Shown piece after piece: positions 22,400-34,182 of a stretch of 64,000 nucleotides of DNA. The notes below the pieces were generated by a model that was given only the letters and a program-made list of their open reading frames with translations, ran no database searches and was not told the DNA's origin. A program made the position numbers and the translations under genes. The stretch comes from Mytilus californianus (taxonomy: Eukaryota > Mollusca > Bivalvia > Mytilida > Mytilidae). How positions within the stretch are numbered: position 1 is the first letter of the stretch; each line of letters starts with the position of its first letter. The DNA lies in assembly GCF_021869535.1 (NCBI RefSeq), contig NW_026262679.1, positions 82,953,143 to 83,017,142 of the forward strand, given 5' to 3'.

Positions 22400-23890
22400 T
22401 GGTCGTAAAATGTCATGTGCTAGCAACATTACGAAGATTTGTGGGTGGTGAAAGCTACATCAAACGTTTCTCATTGCAGTTGATATTTTACAATGTCTTT
22501 GTAAATATAATCCGATCATGAAAAGAATAGACGCTTGACGTCATTAATCCGTGATATGGAATTTTGTGTAGACAGCAAATCGAAACTGACAAAGGTAATA
22601 CCGTCAACATCACATTGATTATAGTATATAAATCATAAATCTGGTTAAAAAGGAAGAAGATATCATTAAGACAATCAAAAGCCGTAAGTTGAATAAAGAC
22701 AGACAACGACATTACAAATAAGTAAAAAATAACAACAACGAAAAACCAGACAAATACACACACACACATACAACATAAAACCGGTTGTGAAATCGTAGAA
22801 GTAGTTCCTGTTCAACCGTCACATAGTATTTTGAAATAATTAACAATGGCAAACACAAATCATTTCGTGATGATGACCATACAAATTTTGTAGTAAATTA
22901 TTTGGGTAATTTTGGTATGAAATGAAAGATGAAGGACCTGAAATCACTGTTGAACACTTGTTAAATGTTTATTTTAGATAATAAACAAGTTGTAAGAATT
23001 TGAAATAGAAGTTCTCAGAAGTAAATGTTCTTGTACTTCCGGATTGACTTGAACCAGTGCATTCTCTATGTTATTTAAAGTATGATTAAATTTACAGCAC
23101 AAGCAAAGCTTAGGCAAAGCAAAGGTATTGTTTAGACATGAAATCACTTTCACTTTATTTAAACTTAATAGAAAATGGCATTGAATGCGGGAAGTTGCTG
23201 ACTTTAAATACAAAATCAATGGAGCCATCGTGAATAAGTGGTTTTAAAACTAAGGCAGATTTTCTACCTATGTAGTATCCATATTGTCAAATTCATTGGA
23301 AAATTTAAGCGGAGTTTCTTAAAGAATAAAGAAATAATAACTCAAGCGACGCAATAATTGAATTTAAAAATGTTATCGAAATGTTATTGATACTGTAAAA
23401 TATCAGCTGCGAGTCTAAGTATGAAGCTTTTTCTCGAGTAAGCGAATCTAACGCGCTCACAAGGCTTCGTATTCTGTTGAACACTTGATTAATTGATTGA
23501 TTGGTGGTTCTAGTCTATTGGGAAATGGAATCGAACGCACCTGTCACGTACCACCTCAGTGCTGACAGGCTGGTGAAACTGCAGATGAACTACTAATGAC
23601 CGAGGCCCCTCTTTGAGTAGTTGATATGATATACTATCCATATGATGAAAGTCTGATTATCGATTTATCGGATTGTATTTGTGTATGTTTAGTGTCATTT
23701 ATTCCAAATTTGTCGTGAATTGAGACTCCTTGTTCAGAAATAGGGAGACAAATATATCTGGTTCGGGATTGTACATTTTAGCTAAAGCTTGGAATAATGC
23801 CATGTAAAACAAACCAGGTTGACTTCTTCATTTAAAGATAAGACCTACAGGAAAATACAATAACAATGAAGGAAATCATGATGAAATTTT
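22400..23890. other. Gene-free, mostly single-copy stretch
   Basis: Short AT-rich ORFs only. A CA dinucleotide run lies at 22757-22768. On the minus strand GCGTTCGATTCC (about 23525-23537) looks like a pol III B box, with CAGCACTGAGGTGG upstream, and could be the head of an old SINE or tRNA relic; no body was recognised. Confidence 0.5.
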
Positions 23891-23916
23891 GCTCATATAC
23901 CTGCTACCACTGCAAG

Positions 23917-24158
23917 GTAGAGCAAGATATGTTGACCTCTACGTACAATTTGGACCAAAATGCATATGAAAATAAAACAAATAGCTAATAAGAGCCATTG
24001 AAAAATGTTCTCATTATATTCTAAAATATGAAACAACCAAACTTTCACAAAACATATATGTATGGAATGAAACACAAATGTAGAGCAAACCATGTTGACA
24101 TCTACACAAATATACTTAAATATACAAAAAATGTAGAGCAAGCCATGTTGGCCTCTAC
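23917..24158 (+). repeat. Three copies of a 26 bp hairpin-forming motif
   Basis: GTAGAGCAAGCCATGTTGGC followed by CTCTAC (24133-24158) has near copies at 23917-23942 and 24080-24105. The last can fold as a 6 bp stem (GTAGAG/CTCTAC) plus a 3 bp stem (GCC/GGC) with a small bulge and a 5 nt loop. The first keeps only the outer stem and the second only part of it. Confidence 0.6.
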
Positions 24159-24314
24159 CAGCGAGTCTGAAAACTACATAAAAAACAAATATAAGCTACC
24201 CACGAAAGAGCACTGAATGTTGTTTATTTTTCACACACAAATTATATCAAGTCTTATGTAATGTCGAAAGGCAATAGACTTCAATCTACCTATGTTTTGA
24301 ATCATATTTTTCAT

Positions 24315-24470
24315 GTCGGGGCCTTTTATAGCCGACTATACGGTATTGGTGTTTCTCACTGTCGAAGGCAGTACGGTTGCCTATAATTGCTTACATCCAT
24401 TTCATTTGAACTTTTGGGGGATAGTTGTCTCATTGGCAATCATTCCACATCTCCTTATTTTTATATTGTA
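24315..24470 (+). repeat. Dispersed repeat R1, plus orientation
   Basis: GGGGCCTTTTATAGCCGACT at 24319, TCGAAGGCAGTACGGTTGCC at 24362, GTTGTCTCATTGGCAATCAT at 24424 and CTCCTTATTTTTATA at the end. This is a family I recognise from Mytilus. Confidence 0.8.
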
Positions 24471-25660
24471 GCAACTGGAATATGCATAGACTGTATCCAG
24501 CTCCCATGACCAGATTGGGCAAATGCAGTTTTGCAGTATGTTTGAAATCTCACTAGTTGGCATCACAAAATGTATTTTACTAGCTGAATGCCAGAATTGG
24601 ATAACTTTGCAAACAATGTCATTTGAGAATGGACTGATTTGAAGATTGTTATTTGAAGAACAATCAGCCTGTTGTGGTTGTGTCCTTGTACTCCTTCGTT
24701 TCTCTGCCAAAGGCCTGTTCAGCTAAGAAAAAAATGTTTTTATTTCCAATCAATGTGTATGTGCCAGCCACCACAACTTTGTAATCCACCAGTAATATTA
24801 TCAGACATCACGTATATCTAGCCCTTTATCACACATTCTAACCTAGAAAAAAGGTCGATGATCTCCTGGGTTATTAAGAAATAAGAATCCGGAACAAAGA
24901 AAAAACAATAATTACGTTTACAATAATATGCGTATAAAAACCTAAATGATATGTTATTGTTGATTTAGAGCCTCGAATCAATGACTCACTGTAAAACATC
25001 AGTGACTTTTTTTATTTTATTAATCACAGTTCAGTTCAAATAAATTTTACAGCTCAGTATGTATCAATTAAAGCTATCAAACTTATTAAAAGTTGAACAA
25101 CTGGAAGTATTTTTGCACAAAACGTTAAGTGGGTTGTATATTCCCTTTGAAATAAGGAATTATTGTGTTTCTTCTTTAAACCATTTTTCTCCTGTGTAAT
25201 ATGTATTTAAAGTGTATGATACCTATGGTGGTTTTCTTTTCTGTAATGGCTTCAGGTTTCTCGAGTAAAATATTTTTTTTTTATTATGCTTTAATTTAAA
25301 TCTCAAATAATCTCTTTTGGAACATGCAATGAACATTTCATGTTCGTACTGCTCAATCTTAAGTACAATATTTTAAAGGCTGTTGTTTGTCTTTTCGTAG
25401 ATGCTCCTTTTGACCTTTGATTTTGTCCTATGATTTTTTTTGTATCTTCTGTCTCGTTTCTAAACGTCATTATTCATCTCCAGTTATATGGAAGAGCTAT
25501 CAATTCTGAGTTGCGAGTTGAAAATAATTTTAATTGTATTCATTTTCACTTTCAAAATAACTCGAATCTCCGTTATTCAAAATACATTCTCATTTTCTTT
25601 TTAATATTCCGCTGAAAATCTTATATTCATTTGTAAATATCCAGCAAATTATATGTTGAA
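24470..25660. other. Gene-free stretch
   Basis: No repeat, RNA or convincing coding sequence is seen. The minus ORF 24402-24710 begins inside and ends in repeat R1 and is not supported. Confidence 0.5.
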
Positions 25661-25664
25661 CGCA

Positions 25665-26122
25665 CATATTCCATCGAACTTGAGATACAGAATCAACAAA
25701 TAGTAAAGTCTGTCTCATATCTTGACTTACTTCTAGAAATTGACAATGATGGTTGGTTGAAAATTAAACTTTACGACAAAAGAGATAATTTCAGCTTCCC
25801 AATTGTGAACTTTGCATTTCTATGAAGCAACATTCTTGCAGCGCCTGCATACGGAGTATATATCTCCCAGTTGATACGATATTCCAGGGCTTGTATTTTC
25901 TATCATGATTTCCTCGATAGAGTGTTGCTGCTCACAAGGAAGCCATTAAACCAAGAGTTCCAAGTGGTGAAGTTGAAATCGTCCCTTCGTAAATTTTACG
26001 GACGCCATCACGAGCTGGTTAACCGTTATGGAATATCCGTTTCACAGATGACAACGGATATGTTCCAATTGTCGTTACTACAATCCCGTCCCCTTTTCCC
26101 CGAATGTGACCTACCGAATTAG
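25665..26122 (+). pseudogene. Reverse transcriptase C-terminal region, copy C (one in-frame stop)
   Basis: This is the best-kept RT fragment of the window. In a single frame it reads IELEIQ, SYLDLLLEIDNDG, YDKRDNFSFPIVNFAFL, a TGA stop at 25823-25825, SNILAAPAYGVYISQLIRYSRAC, then LKSSLRKFYGRHHELVNRYG, the family's C-terminal thumb-like region, ending at a natural stop near 26120. The catalytic palm is missing, so this is a 5'-truncated insertion, as expected of target-primed reverse transcription. It is followed at once by the family's 3' tail (R2, 26125-26400). A single stop suggests it is the youngest RT copy here. Clade not determined; Penelope-like is a guess. Confidence 0.85.
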
Positions 26123-26400
26123 ACTTATCACCGGGTTTTGACTAACATGAGCAACACGACGGGTGCCACATGTGGAGCAGGATCTGCTTACCCTTCCGGA
26201 GCACCTGAGATCACCCCCAGTTTTTGGTGGAGTTCGTGTTGCTCAGTCTTCGGTTTTCTAATGTTGTGTTTTGTATACTGTTGTTATTCTGTTTTTCTCT
26301 TTCTTTTTTAGCCATGGTATTGTCAGTTTATTTTCGACTTTTGAACGAGTTTGAACGTCCATTTGGTATCCTTCGCCTCTCTTTTATAAGCCACTGATTA
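26123..26400 (+). repeat. RT-element 3' tail (R2) attached to copy C
   Basis: GACTTATCACCGGGTTTTGA through GAGCACCTGAGATCACCC to CATTTGGTATCCTTCGCCTC. Its attachment to copy C identifies all other R2 blocks in the window as 3' ends of this family. Confidence 0.85.
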
Positions 26401-26639
26401 AATCATATTAAAATGCATGCTTTTCGAAATATGACATTGTTGCAGGAAAATGCGGTCATTGCACTTATATCGCAATCAAAATCATTTCAAATACTAGGTT
26501 AATAATTTTGTACGCTTTCGGGATGATATAAACTAATATTTTGTGCAATAACCCTTTTATTGAGCGACAAAAAAAAATTAAAAATGACAAGAACGTAATA
26601 TTTACACGCCGATACCTCGCCATTCGCTAGGAATATTAC

Positions 26640-27130
26640 AAATATTACTTACATGAGGAACATGACGGGTGCCACATGTGGAGCAGGATCTGCTTACCCT
26701 ACCGGTTTTTGGTAGGGTTCCCCACTCATTACGAAGAAAGCAGAAAGTTATTGAACCAGGGTTATGTAAAAGAACGTCTCGTCCATTTTCTTAAAAAGTT
26801 CATCAGGAGATACCAAGACCTTGTTGATAAATATTCCGTATCAACTTCACAAAATAATACATGATGGTGTTGAAGTATAGATTCTAGGTACTGACGTTGT
26901 TTATTATCTTAATTACGTGTTATCGTGTTTTTGTATTTGTCTTTGTATATTATTAACCTTTACTGTTTAGTCCTTTTTAGTAATATCCTTTTGGCGTGGC
27001 TCGGTACTAATACATCCCACCGTTGTGTTATTGTGCTGTGGTCATTTTTTGTATTCTTGTCTTTCAGTTTTGCTTATGTGCTTGGTCTATAAATTGTCTT
27101 TAAGCTATTTTGTTTTTCTTTGTTTACATA
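26640..27130 (+). pseudogene. Chimeric fragment: R2 piece joined to a second RT tail (copy D)
   Basis: Bases 26649-26715 repeat the R2 opening (CATGAGGAACATGACGGGTG, GTGGAGCAGGATCTGCTTAC). At about 26720 the sequence switches to a different RT C-terminus (ESRKLLNQGYVKERLVHFLK, IRRYQDLVDKYSVS) that ends near 26865. This is followed by a 3' tail (ATATCCTTTTGGCGTGGCTC, 26983) typical of another mussel RT family. The first part ends inside R2 without its own 3' end. Either one insertion landed in another or a template switch joined them. Confidence 0.7.
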
Positions 27131-27305
27131 GTTAAAATTGAGAATGGAAATAGGGAATGTGTCAAAGAGACAACAACCCGACCATAGAACAGACAACAGC
27201 AGAAGGTCACCAACAGGTCTTCAATGTAGTGAGAAATTCCCGCACCCGGAGGCGTCCTTCAGCTGGCCCCTAAACAAATATATATACTAGTTCAGTGATT
27301 ACTAC
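27131..27305 (-). repeat. 3' end of the 29.04-kb-type element, minus copy
   Basis: Reverse complement of 29912-30085: begins AAAATTGAGAATGGAAATAG, passes GTCAAAGAGACAACAACCCG, and ends at AACTAGT-type sequence near 27300. Confidence 0.85.
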
Positions 27306-27780
27306 TTTTTGATAAATATTCCTAAAGTAATGAACTAGAGAAGTTCTCGCTCGGACACACACTCCATAATCTAGTATATTATAAGAGCATAAACCTGTTG
27401 TTTGTTTTTATAGTGATTAAGATTGTAACACAATGTTGAGTGCTGTACACCACAATTTTTGACAATTTTACCTATTATGTCTGTTTGTTTTGTTAACACA
27501 TTGTTGTGAATATAATGGAATTGTATGCGACTGTCATACAAGTTAGAGGTTCAGCTAGCTATAAAACCAGGTTTAATCCACCATTTTGTACATAAGGACA
27601 TGCCTTTACCAAGTCAGGAATATGACAGTTGTTTTCCATTCGTTTGATGTGTTTGAGCTTTTGATTTTGCTATTTGTTAAGGGACTTTCCGTTTTGAATT
27701 TTCCTTGGAGTTCTGAATTTTTATTATTTTACTTTTTTTGGGTTATCTTTTGTCTCTCATTTTGATATGTAGCCTTTTGA
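27305..27780 (-). repeat. Repeat R5 tail, minus orientation
   Basis: GCGACTGTCATACAAGTTAG (27529), then AAACCAGGTTTAATCCACCA, and GGACTTTCCGTTTTGAATTT near 27682, are R5 in reverse (compare 12890-13040 and 44725-44830). Confidence 0.7.
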
Positions 27781-29042
27781 TTAAGTTCTACAGGTACGAC
27801 ACAGTACATGTCGTTGTGTAATAATATTTCATATGTGCATGTACGGAAAACGATAATACTGAAACTATATTTTATCCTCAAAGGGTTTATGTTATCTTCA
27901 GAGGATTACAATATGCAATTACTGTGATCTAAAGAACTCAGTTTAATTTATAGTTGTAGCTTCCGTTCTTCTTGTTAAGTTATTCGTTTCTATTCCAATA
28001 TCAACTACTCTGACTGTAACTCTGACTATATGCAATATGTATTCTCTCTTTTATTCTATTTTTAAATCTAAATAAAAATATAACATTTCGATGTACTATT
28101 TGATAATGGTTTTAACGATAAAATGACGAAAACATGTTAAAGTCTTTTTTGCTTTGCAATTATCATATTGAATTTCTAGTAGAATGTGGCATTCAAATAT
28201 GATTAATCAACTAGTCTTTATTGAAAATGGGGAATTTAATTGGGGAAGTGGTGTTTTTTCGTTATTTGCCTCAAACTTAATCACTTCTACAACCCTTTCC
28301 ATTTTTATATTAAAATTCTTGACTAAAGTCGATTGATTATCCATTTCGAACTGTTAAGAACTGAAACTGATGCAAACCACATAAAAGCAGACAAAATTGT
28401 ATGCATTTAATATAAAACTGAGAAAGCTTTTTATAGAAGATAATTTAATAGAGACAATCATAGTTAACTGACATTCTTAACCGATATTTTACAACCAGTC
28501 ACATTTGTAAATTAATTCTTAGATTTGCTTATGATCAAACATTCGATTTGAGAACCTTGCATTTTAGAAGAATCAAGTTTACAAGACTATCAACTTAAGT
28601 AACTTGCCTTGAAATGGACACGAATTGTGATTTTTCGTTGTACATAGAAATAATGCCAGAATCTTTTGTAACGGCCTTTATCTTTATCCTCGACTATTTA
28701 TTGAATATTTATTCCAGCGGCCGCTGCATTTTCTAATATAATTTATAGTATTTACACTTGATCAACACTTTTTGTAGGATATTTTGAACTTGTGATTAAT
28801 GTCTTTTGGTTATTTTTGTAGTTTGGTTTCTGTTTCATTGACAAATACCGCAGATCTCATTTTATTCACAATTGTCTTTTTTTCATAGTATGATATACGT
28901 CGTCCTTAGAAAAAGACATTAAAAGTTCCTGAAAAATTGTAACTTTGGACGTTTTAGCTGGAAATATCCTTTAGGGTCATTACAGAAGAAAAAAATACCT
29001 TCACTATATGCTGTAAATGTAAACACAGTCACCTTCTTATGG
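27780..29042. other. Gene-free stretch
   Basis: AT-rich and single-copy within the window. A NotI-type palindrome GCGGCCGC lies near 28720, nothing else of note. Confidence 0.5.
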
Positions 29043-29445
29043 TGTTTATATATCTCAACTTGTACGATTCGCTCGTGTATGTAACAACGTATTAGATTTT
29101 AGCGAGAGAAATTTATATATTACTGAAAAATTATTACACCAGGGTTTTCGATATCATAAACTAGTCAAAACATTTACTTAATTTTATCATCGGTATAAGG
29201 ATATCTTTCGTAAATATAACTCAACATGCAGACATCTTATACGTTCGGGTATTTCACATCCAATCTTTTATGGTAATATTCTTTACAAAGCACAAAAATG
29301 CCAGTATTCACCTCAAAAGCTAACAAAACCTTTAAACAGACTTATTAAGAAGGGATATAGTTACGATACTGTTGTCAGGTCATTAAAGATTGCATATTTT
29401 GGCTTTAATATTGATTCACTTATAGGTTCTTTGCATCGGAATTAA
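29043..29445 (+). pseudogene. Reverse transcriptase C-terminus, copy E
   Basis: In one frame: VYISQLVRFARVCNNVLDF, TEKLLHQGFRYHKLVKTFT, a TAA stop at 29179-29181, FYHRYKDIFRKYNSTCRHLI, SGISHPIFYGNILYKAQ and a final stop at 29443-29445. The VYISQLxRxxR motif links it to copies C and D, but the downstream part is a distinct subfamily. Only one lesion interrupts the fragment. The palm domain is absent. Its sister copy F carries different lesions. Confidence 0.85.
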
Positions 29446-30085
29446 ACATATTTATTCTAAAACCAGTTGTTGGCATGACACGGGTTGTATTCTTCTCATA
29501 TATTTCATGACGGTATAATACTAAACCCCTAACAGGAGGGATTGTGCCTGATATTCATATGATGAAGACATAATCTTTCAATCAGTTTAATAGAGGTCTG
29601 GAGCTGGCATGTCAGTAACTGCTAGTAGTCTGATGTTATTTATGTATTATTGTCATTTTGTTTATTTTATTTTGTTTACTATTCTGACATCGGACTCGGA
29701 CTTCTCTTAAACTGAGTTTTACTGTGCGTACTGTTGTACGTTTGTTTTTTCTACATTGGCTAGAGGTATAGGGGGAGGGTTGAGATCTCAAAAAAACATG
29801 TTTAACCCCGCCGCATTTTTGCGCCTATCCCAAGTCAGGAGCCTCTGGCCTTTGTTAGTCTTGTATCATTTTTAATTTTAGTTTCTTGTGTATAATTTGG
29901 AGTTTAGTATGACGTCCATTATCACTGAACTAGTATACATATTTGTTTAGGGGCCAGCTGAAGGACGCCTCCGGGTGCGGGAGTTTCTCGCTGCATTGAA
30001 GACCCATTGGTGGCCTTCGGCTGTTGTCTGCTCTATGGTCGGGTTGTTGTCTCTTTGACACATTCCCCATTTCCATTCTCAATTT
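29043..30085 (+). mobile_element. 1043 bp 5'-truncated RT element, copy E
   Basis: Starts at TGTTTATATATCTCAACTTG and ends at CCATTCTCAATTT. The first 400 bases are RT C-terminus (see 29043-29445). The remainder is the 3' tail with AACCCCTAACAGGAGGGAT, AACCCCGCCGCATTTTTGCG and GCGGGAGTTTCTCGCTGCAT. The same unit with the same two end points occurs at 49922-50962. No inverted ends or clear target duplication are seen. Confidence 0.88.
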
Positions 30086-30374
30086 TACAGATACATCCGT
30101 CTTTAAATAGCTAGCGTCTCATTTCCCCCGATTAGTTCGAATAGGATACGTTTGACACAACCAAGCCTGTTTCACGTCGATGTTACACCTCAATATCAAT
30201 TAAATACAATACCTGTGTTCATATCTATTGCAGGCATGTACCCATTTTTTTTAGCTTGAGCAAGATCCTTTAAATTGATCAGAATATTCATGAAATGTGT
30301 CTTTATCTCTGAATGTCAAAACTATGTTAAAGCAATCAGTAGGTGTTCTACAGAGGCAACTTTATGGCCACAGA

Positions 30375-30600
30375 TAAATGAAGGCAACAGTAGTATACCG
30401 CTGTTCAATAATCATAATTCGATTAAGCCAAAACAAATCCGGGTAACAAACTAAAACCGAGGGAAACACAACAACTGTAAGAGGAAAACAACAGAACAAC
30501 AAAAACACTGAACTACAACAAAAGCAAACGCCAACATACATAGCAACGGACTGTATGATAACAACTGCCATATTCCTGACTTCAATAAACAACACTAATT
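30375..30600 (+). repeat. Repeat R5 copy
   Basis: GGCAACAGTAGTATACCGCT (30384), GGGTAACAAACTAAAACCGA and CATATTCCTGACTTC match 12735-12940. The minus-strand frame 30362-30595 is a translation of this repeat. Confidence 0.8.
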
Positions 30601-33000
30601 GATTGAGACAGTTCTTTAGAGTTCATTCATATGCTATGAAAATATTTATAACTAGGGTCACGGTCAAAGTTCTTGTAATGTCTATGGATGGATAGAATAT
30701 CATCTTATTTTCTTTAAACTTGGATGGACTTGGATTGGAATTATCCAATCACAGTGCAGTTTTTTCTATGGTTTTTGATGGAAAACTTTGATAGTGACAA
30801 CAGATGACTTGGACTAAGTTTTGATCAAGTTAACTTTATTGGTGACGATACACTAGTTATAATAAAATAGCCTTGTAACAATCGAACATGTGTCTATCGA
30901 TCGGCAGTTAATTACAATTAAACAGAATACAACTGTGCGAAAAATGTCATTTTTTTATTTAGCCAATAGTGAATTTCCCTTTTCAAAGTAGTAATGCGCT
31001 TACACCTCCAGTATACAGTGTTTTCATTGCGGTTATTTTTTCTATTTTAATAAATTATGCTCATTAAAGTGACTTACTAAACAGACAGAGATTGCTTTCC
31101 CAAATCAACCCAATCAGATTTACAGTCAAACTAGGCTATATAGCTAATATCTTTCTTAAATAGGTTTTATTGTCAACATGAGTTAACTTATCAAAACAAC
31201 TTGAGACTCTAAGCGTATTGATAGATAACGCACAAATGGTTTATGAAATTATTGATATTTTGAATGTATGACAACATACAAATGTACCGTACGAAGGGCT
31301 GGATATCTTAACTTTTTTTGGACGTATGCTATCATTCCCAGTTTTACCAACAATTTAGTGAACATTGTGTTGCTGTTTACACGTGCGGATGTACTCAAAA
31401 TCACTTATGGGTTGCCTTTCATCTTTTTTTGTGTGTCTTTTTTCATTTTTTTTGCAGTTATGATGTTTAATTTCCCTTTCAACAAACAAAAATGCATTTC
31501 TGTTTTATTCTACAGAAGTTTTATGATTTATCACCAGAGAAAGTATCTTTATTAGCAAAAAGAAAAAAAAATGTATTGCTAGAAAGCATTTTAAAACTTT
31601 ATTAACAAACTATTCAAAAGATTGTAGATTATGTTGAACGAGATTTATAAACATACACTACAAGTAACTTGTAGAACTAAATTGATATAAGCGGTATCTG
31701 TTCTTTTATTTCAAATTACAATATTACATATTGTAACATGACGAATCCCCTCTACGATAGTACCGTGTCGTTGTTTTAACTATATGAATTGCCTTGATTA
31801 AATCTTGTATAATTTTACATCTTAGCACTTTTCATATAAATGTCCTTGACTATTTCTAACTCAGTAATAGCTTTAAAGTTTCTATTCGTCTGCTGTTTTC
31901 AATGGTATCAGATGAAATCCGGCATCACATCACTTGGTCTACATTTATTGAGAGGTTTGATTAATTCTCCATCTCCAAAAGCTTTACATTATATTACAAA
32001 CACGTTGTTCTTTAGGAAAAACGTTGTTTATACAGTGACAAATCTGACCCATCGCTGATAAATTGAATATAAATTGTTCTGTCATTCTGTCAAGATCATC
32101 TAACAAATGACATATTTCAACCATGAATTTTCCATAGACTACATGGATTTTGATGAATATATGAACGCATTTTAATCTGAATTGTCCGATATAGAGCGTT
32201 GGATGAAGGAAATGAACAATCTTTATGTGTGTATATAAGTGTTCATACTGTAATGAACTTTAGGTTATGGAAGCTGTCGATTTAAATGATTTAAATTCAG
32301 TTTTGTGATTATACTTATGCAAAGCATTTACGTTTCCTCTAAAGCTTTGCATTGAATTTCTAGACGTTTCATGACACAGCACTGTGCTTACAATACAAAA
32401 TGCATTATTTATTTGTGCGTATGGAAAACTTTATAAGACATATATTTTGATACATATACCCACAGAAATTATGAATCCGTCGAAAAAAATCTGTCTTTGT
32501 GACAAGCAAAGGTTACAAAAATGTTTTGATACCTATTCAATATTTTGTTCTTTATTTCGAATATTAAGCATTGAAACTTGAAACAATTAATCTGTTACTC
32601 ACTTATATTCTTACAAAAGGTGTACTAGTATTTAATTGGTGAATATTAAAAACTCTTGATCATACTGCACCCAGTTACAAATAGTATAAGCAATAAAGTG
32701 ACTTAAACAATTCCTGAGATGAAACTGTGATTACTGAAACCGGCCTCATCAACTAAACAAATGAAAATTTACAAAACTTCCACCATATTGAATACATGAA
32801 GGGTTAGAAGTAGCAATGCCTATATTATCCCGTATCAGAACTATATTTTGAGGTCATACTCTGTATAAATAAAAACAAACCTAGTTATTTGTTACCACAG
32901 TAATTGTGATATTCCGTAGCAATACGCATAGCCCCTATGAATTACTTTTAGTAATGAAAAGTTTGGTGTGACACTGCCCATAGTTTTCAATATAAATAAG
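30600..33000. other. Gene-free stretch
   Basis: No recognised gene. Plus-strand frames of 95, 72 and 65 codons (31268, 31840, 32384) have no feature I recognise; at this base composition such frames are expected by chance. Confidence 0.5.
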
Positions 33001-33660
33001 AAGATGTGGTATGAGTGCCAATGAGACAACTCTCAATCCAAGTCACAATGTATAAAAAGTTAACAATTATAGGTCAAAGTACGGCCATCAACACGGAGCC
33101 TTGGCTCACACAGAACAGAAAGCTATAAAGGGCTCCAAAATGACTAGTGTAAAACAATTCAAACAGGAAAACCAACGGTCTAATCTATATAAAAAAAAAA
33201 ACGAGAAACGAGAAACACTTATGAATCACTCCAAAAAACGACAACCACTGAATAAAAGGCTCCTCACTTAGGACAGGTGCATAAAAATGCAGCGGGTTTA
33301 GACGTTTCAACTCCATCAAAAAGTCATTTACTAAACAAAAACAAGTAAACATACACTGAACGAATAAGTTTCATCTATGACACAATATAAATACAATACT
33401 AATGAAAAAGACAATTCTAACCTAGGACAAAATGGCGTTAAATAAAACAACGTACACAGGTAAATTTAAGTTTAAGTATAATAATTTTGTTGTAAGGAGT
33501 ACGGAAGTAAACATTTTTTACAAAATTAATAAATTTGTTGTTCACAGTACGAGTACAGAAGTAAAAATGTATCGTCATACTAAATACTTATCAAAGGTGG
33601 TACATATTAAAAATAGTGAGACGAGATATAACACAAAATAAGTAAACATTGAATTACAGA
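33000..33660 (-). repeat. Dispersed repeat R1, minus, long copy
   Basis: Begins AGAAGATGTGGTATGAGTGC, then CAATGAGACAACTCTCAATC, ACAATTATAGGTCAAAGTAC, then GACAACCACTGAATAAAAGG and GACAGGTGCATAAAAATGCA. It is the reverse of 24315-24465 and continues further into the R1 interior. A 10-base poly-A lies at 33190. The frame 33432-33641 lies in the same repetitive tract. Confidence 0.75.
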
Positions 33661-34182
33661 AATGCATTACGAATTGTGTCAACAGTAAAATTAACACGAA
33701 AGTACGATTTGAGAGTACTCGCAGTTACTGAAAGCTAGTTAAAAGCAGAAAAACAATTAATAATAAAAAATCATGCATCAGACACTAAAATCAATTAAAA
33801 CACATCCCAGAGATTTAGTGTTTTAACGCCATGGACAGTCAAAGAAGACATGACTTGTGCAATGCCAAAATAAAAGTATCGACAGGCAGTAGGATCGTTT
33901 ATTTGCTTTTGAATAATATGTTTGTTTATCGTGTTTCTTTTTCCTCTGATCTTATATTGTCCCCAGTATTTCGTTTTCTTAAGTTTTCTTCCCGGTAACT
34001 TCGGGAACTAACAGTCCATGAAATAGATTTGAAGTATTGTGTTATGTAACCGAATAAAGACAGGATGAAATGCAAGATTTCCTAGACCGTTAAAATGATA
34101 CAACGAAGATATAATTGTTTTACAGACCAGGAAGTATTATAATGGATTGAAGAGTCTGATTATGTAATGTGTTTCTTTATTG
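33660..34182. other. Gene-free stretch
   Basis: Nothing recognised. Confidence 0.5.

Larger units (their letters stand above)
18430..22400 (+). repeat. Region A head block, copy 3
   Basis: Directly abuts copy 2: the GATTGTCAGGTTTT phrase that ends copy 2 (18405) also ends copy 3 (22366), so 13740-22400 is a true tandem pair. It lacks the 1.06 kb transposon and has the SINE and poly-G tract. A minus-orientation R4 fragment lies at 21905-22030. The open frame 21089-21289 corresponds to a frame broken by a 1-base shift in copy 2 (17250-17460). Confidence 0.85.

Noticed and set aside
22757..22768. CA microsatellite
   Set aside because: Only six dinucleotides, too short to be of interest.
23525..23600. 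tRNA-like B box on the minus strand
   Set aside because: Only the B box is convincing. The A box and any clover-leaf are too weak to call an RNA gene.
28715..28730. NotI site GCGGCCGC in AT-rich DNA, possible cloning scar
   Set aside because: A single 8-mer with no vector sequence around it is not evidence of contamination.
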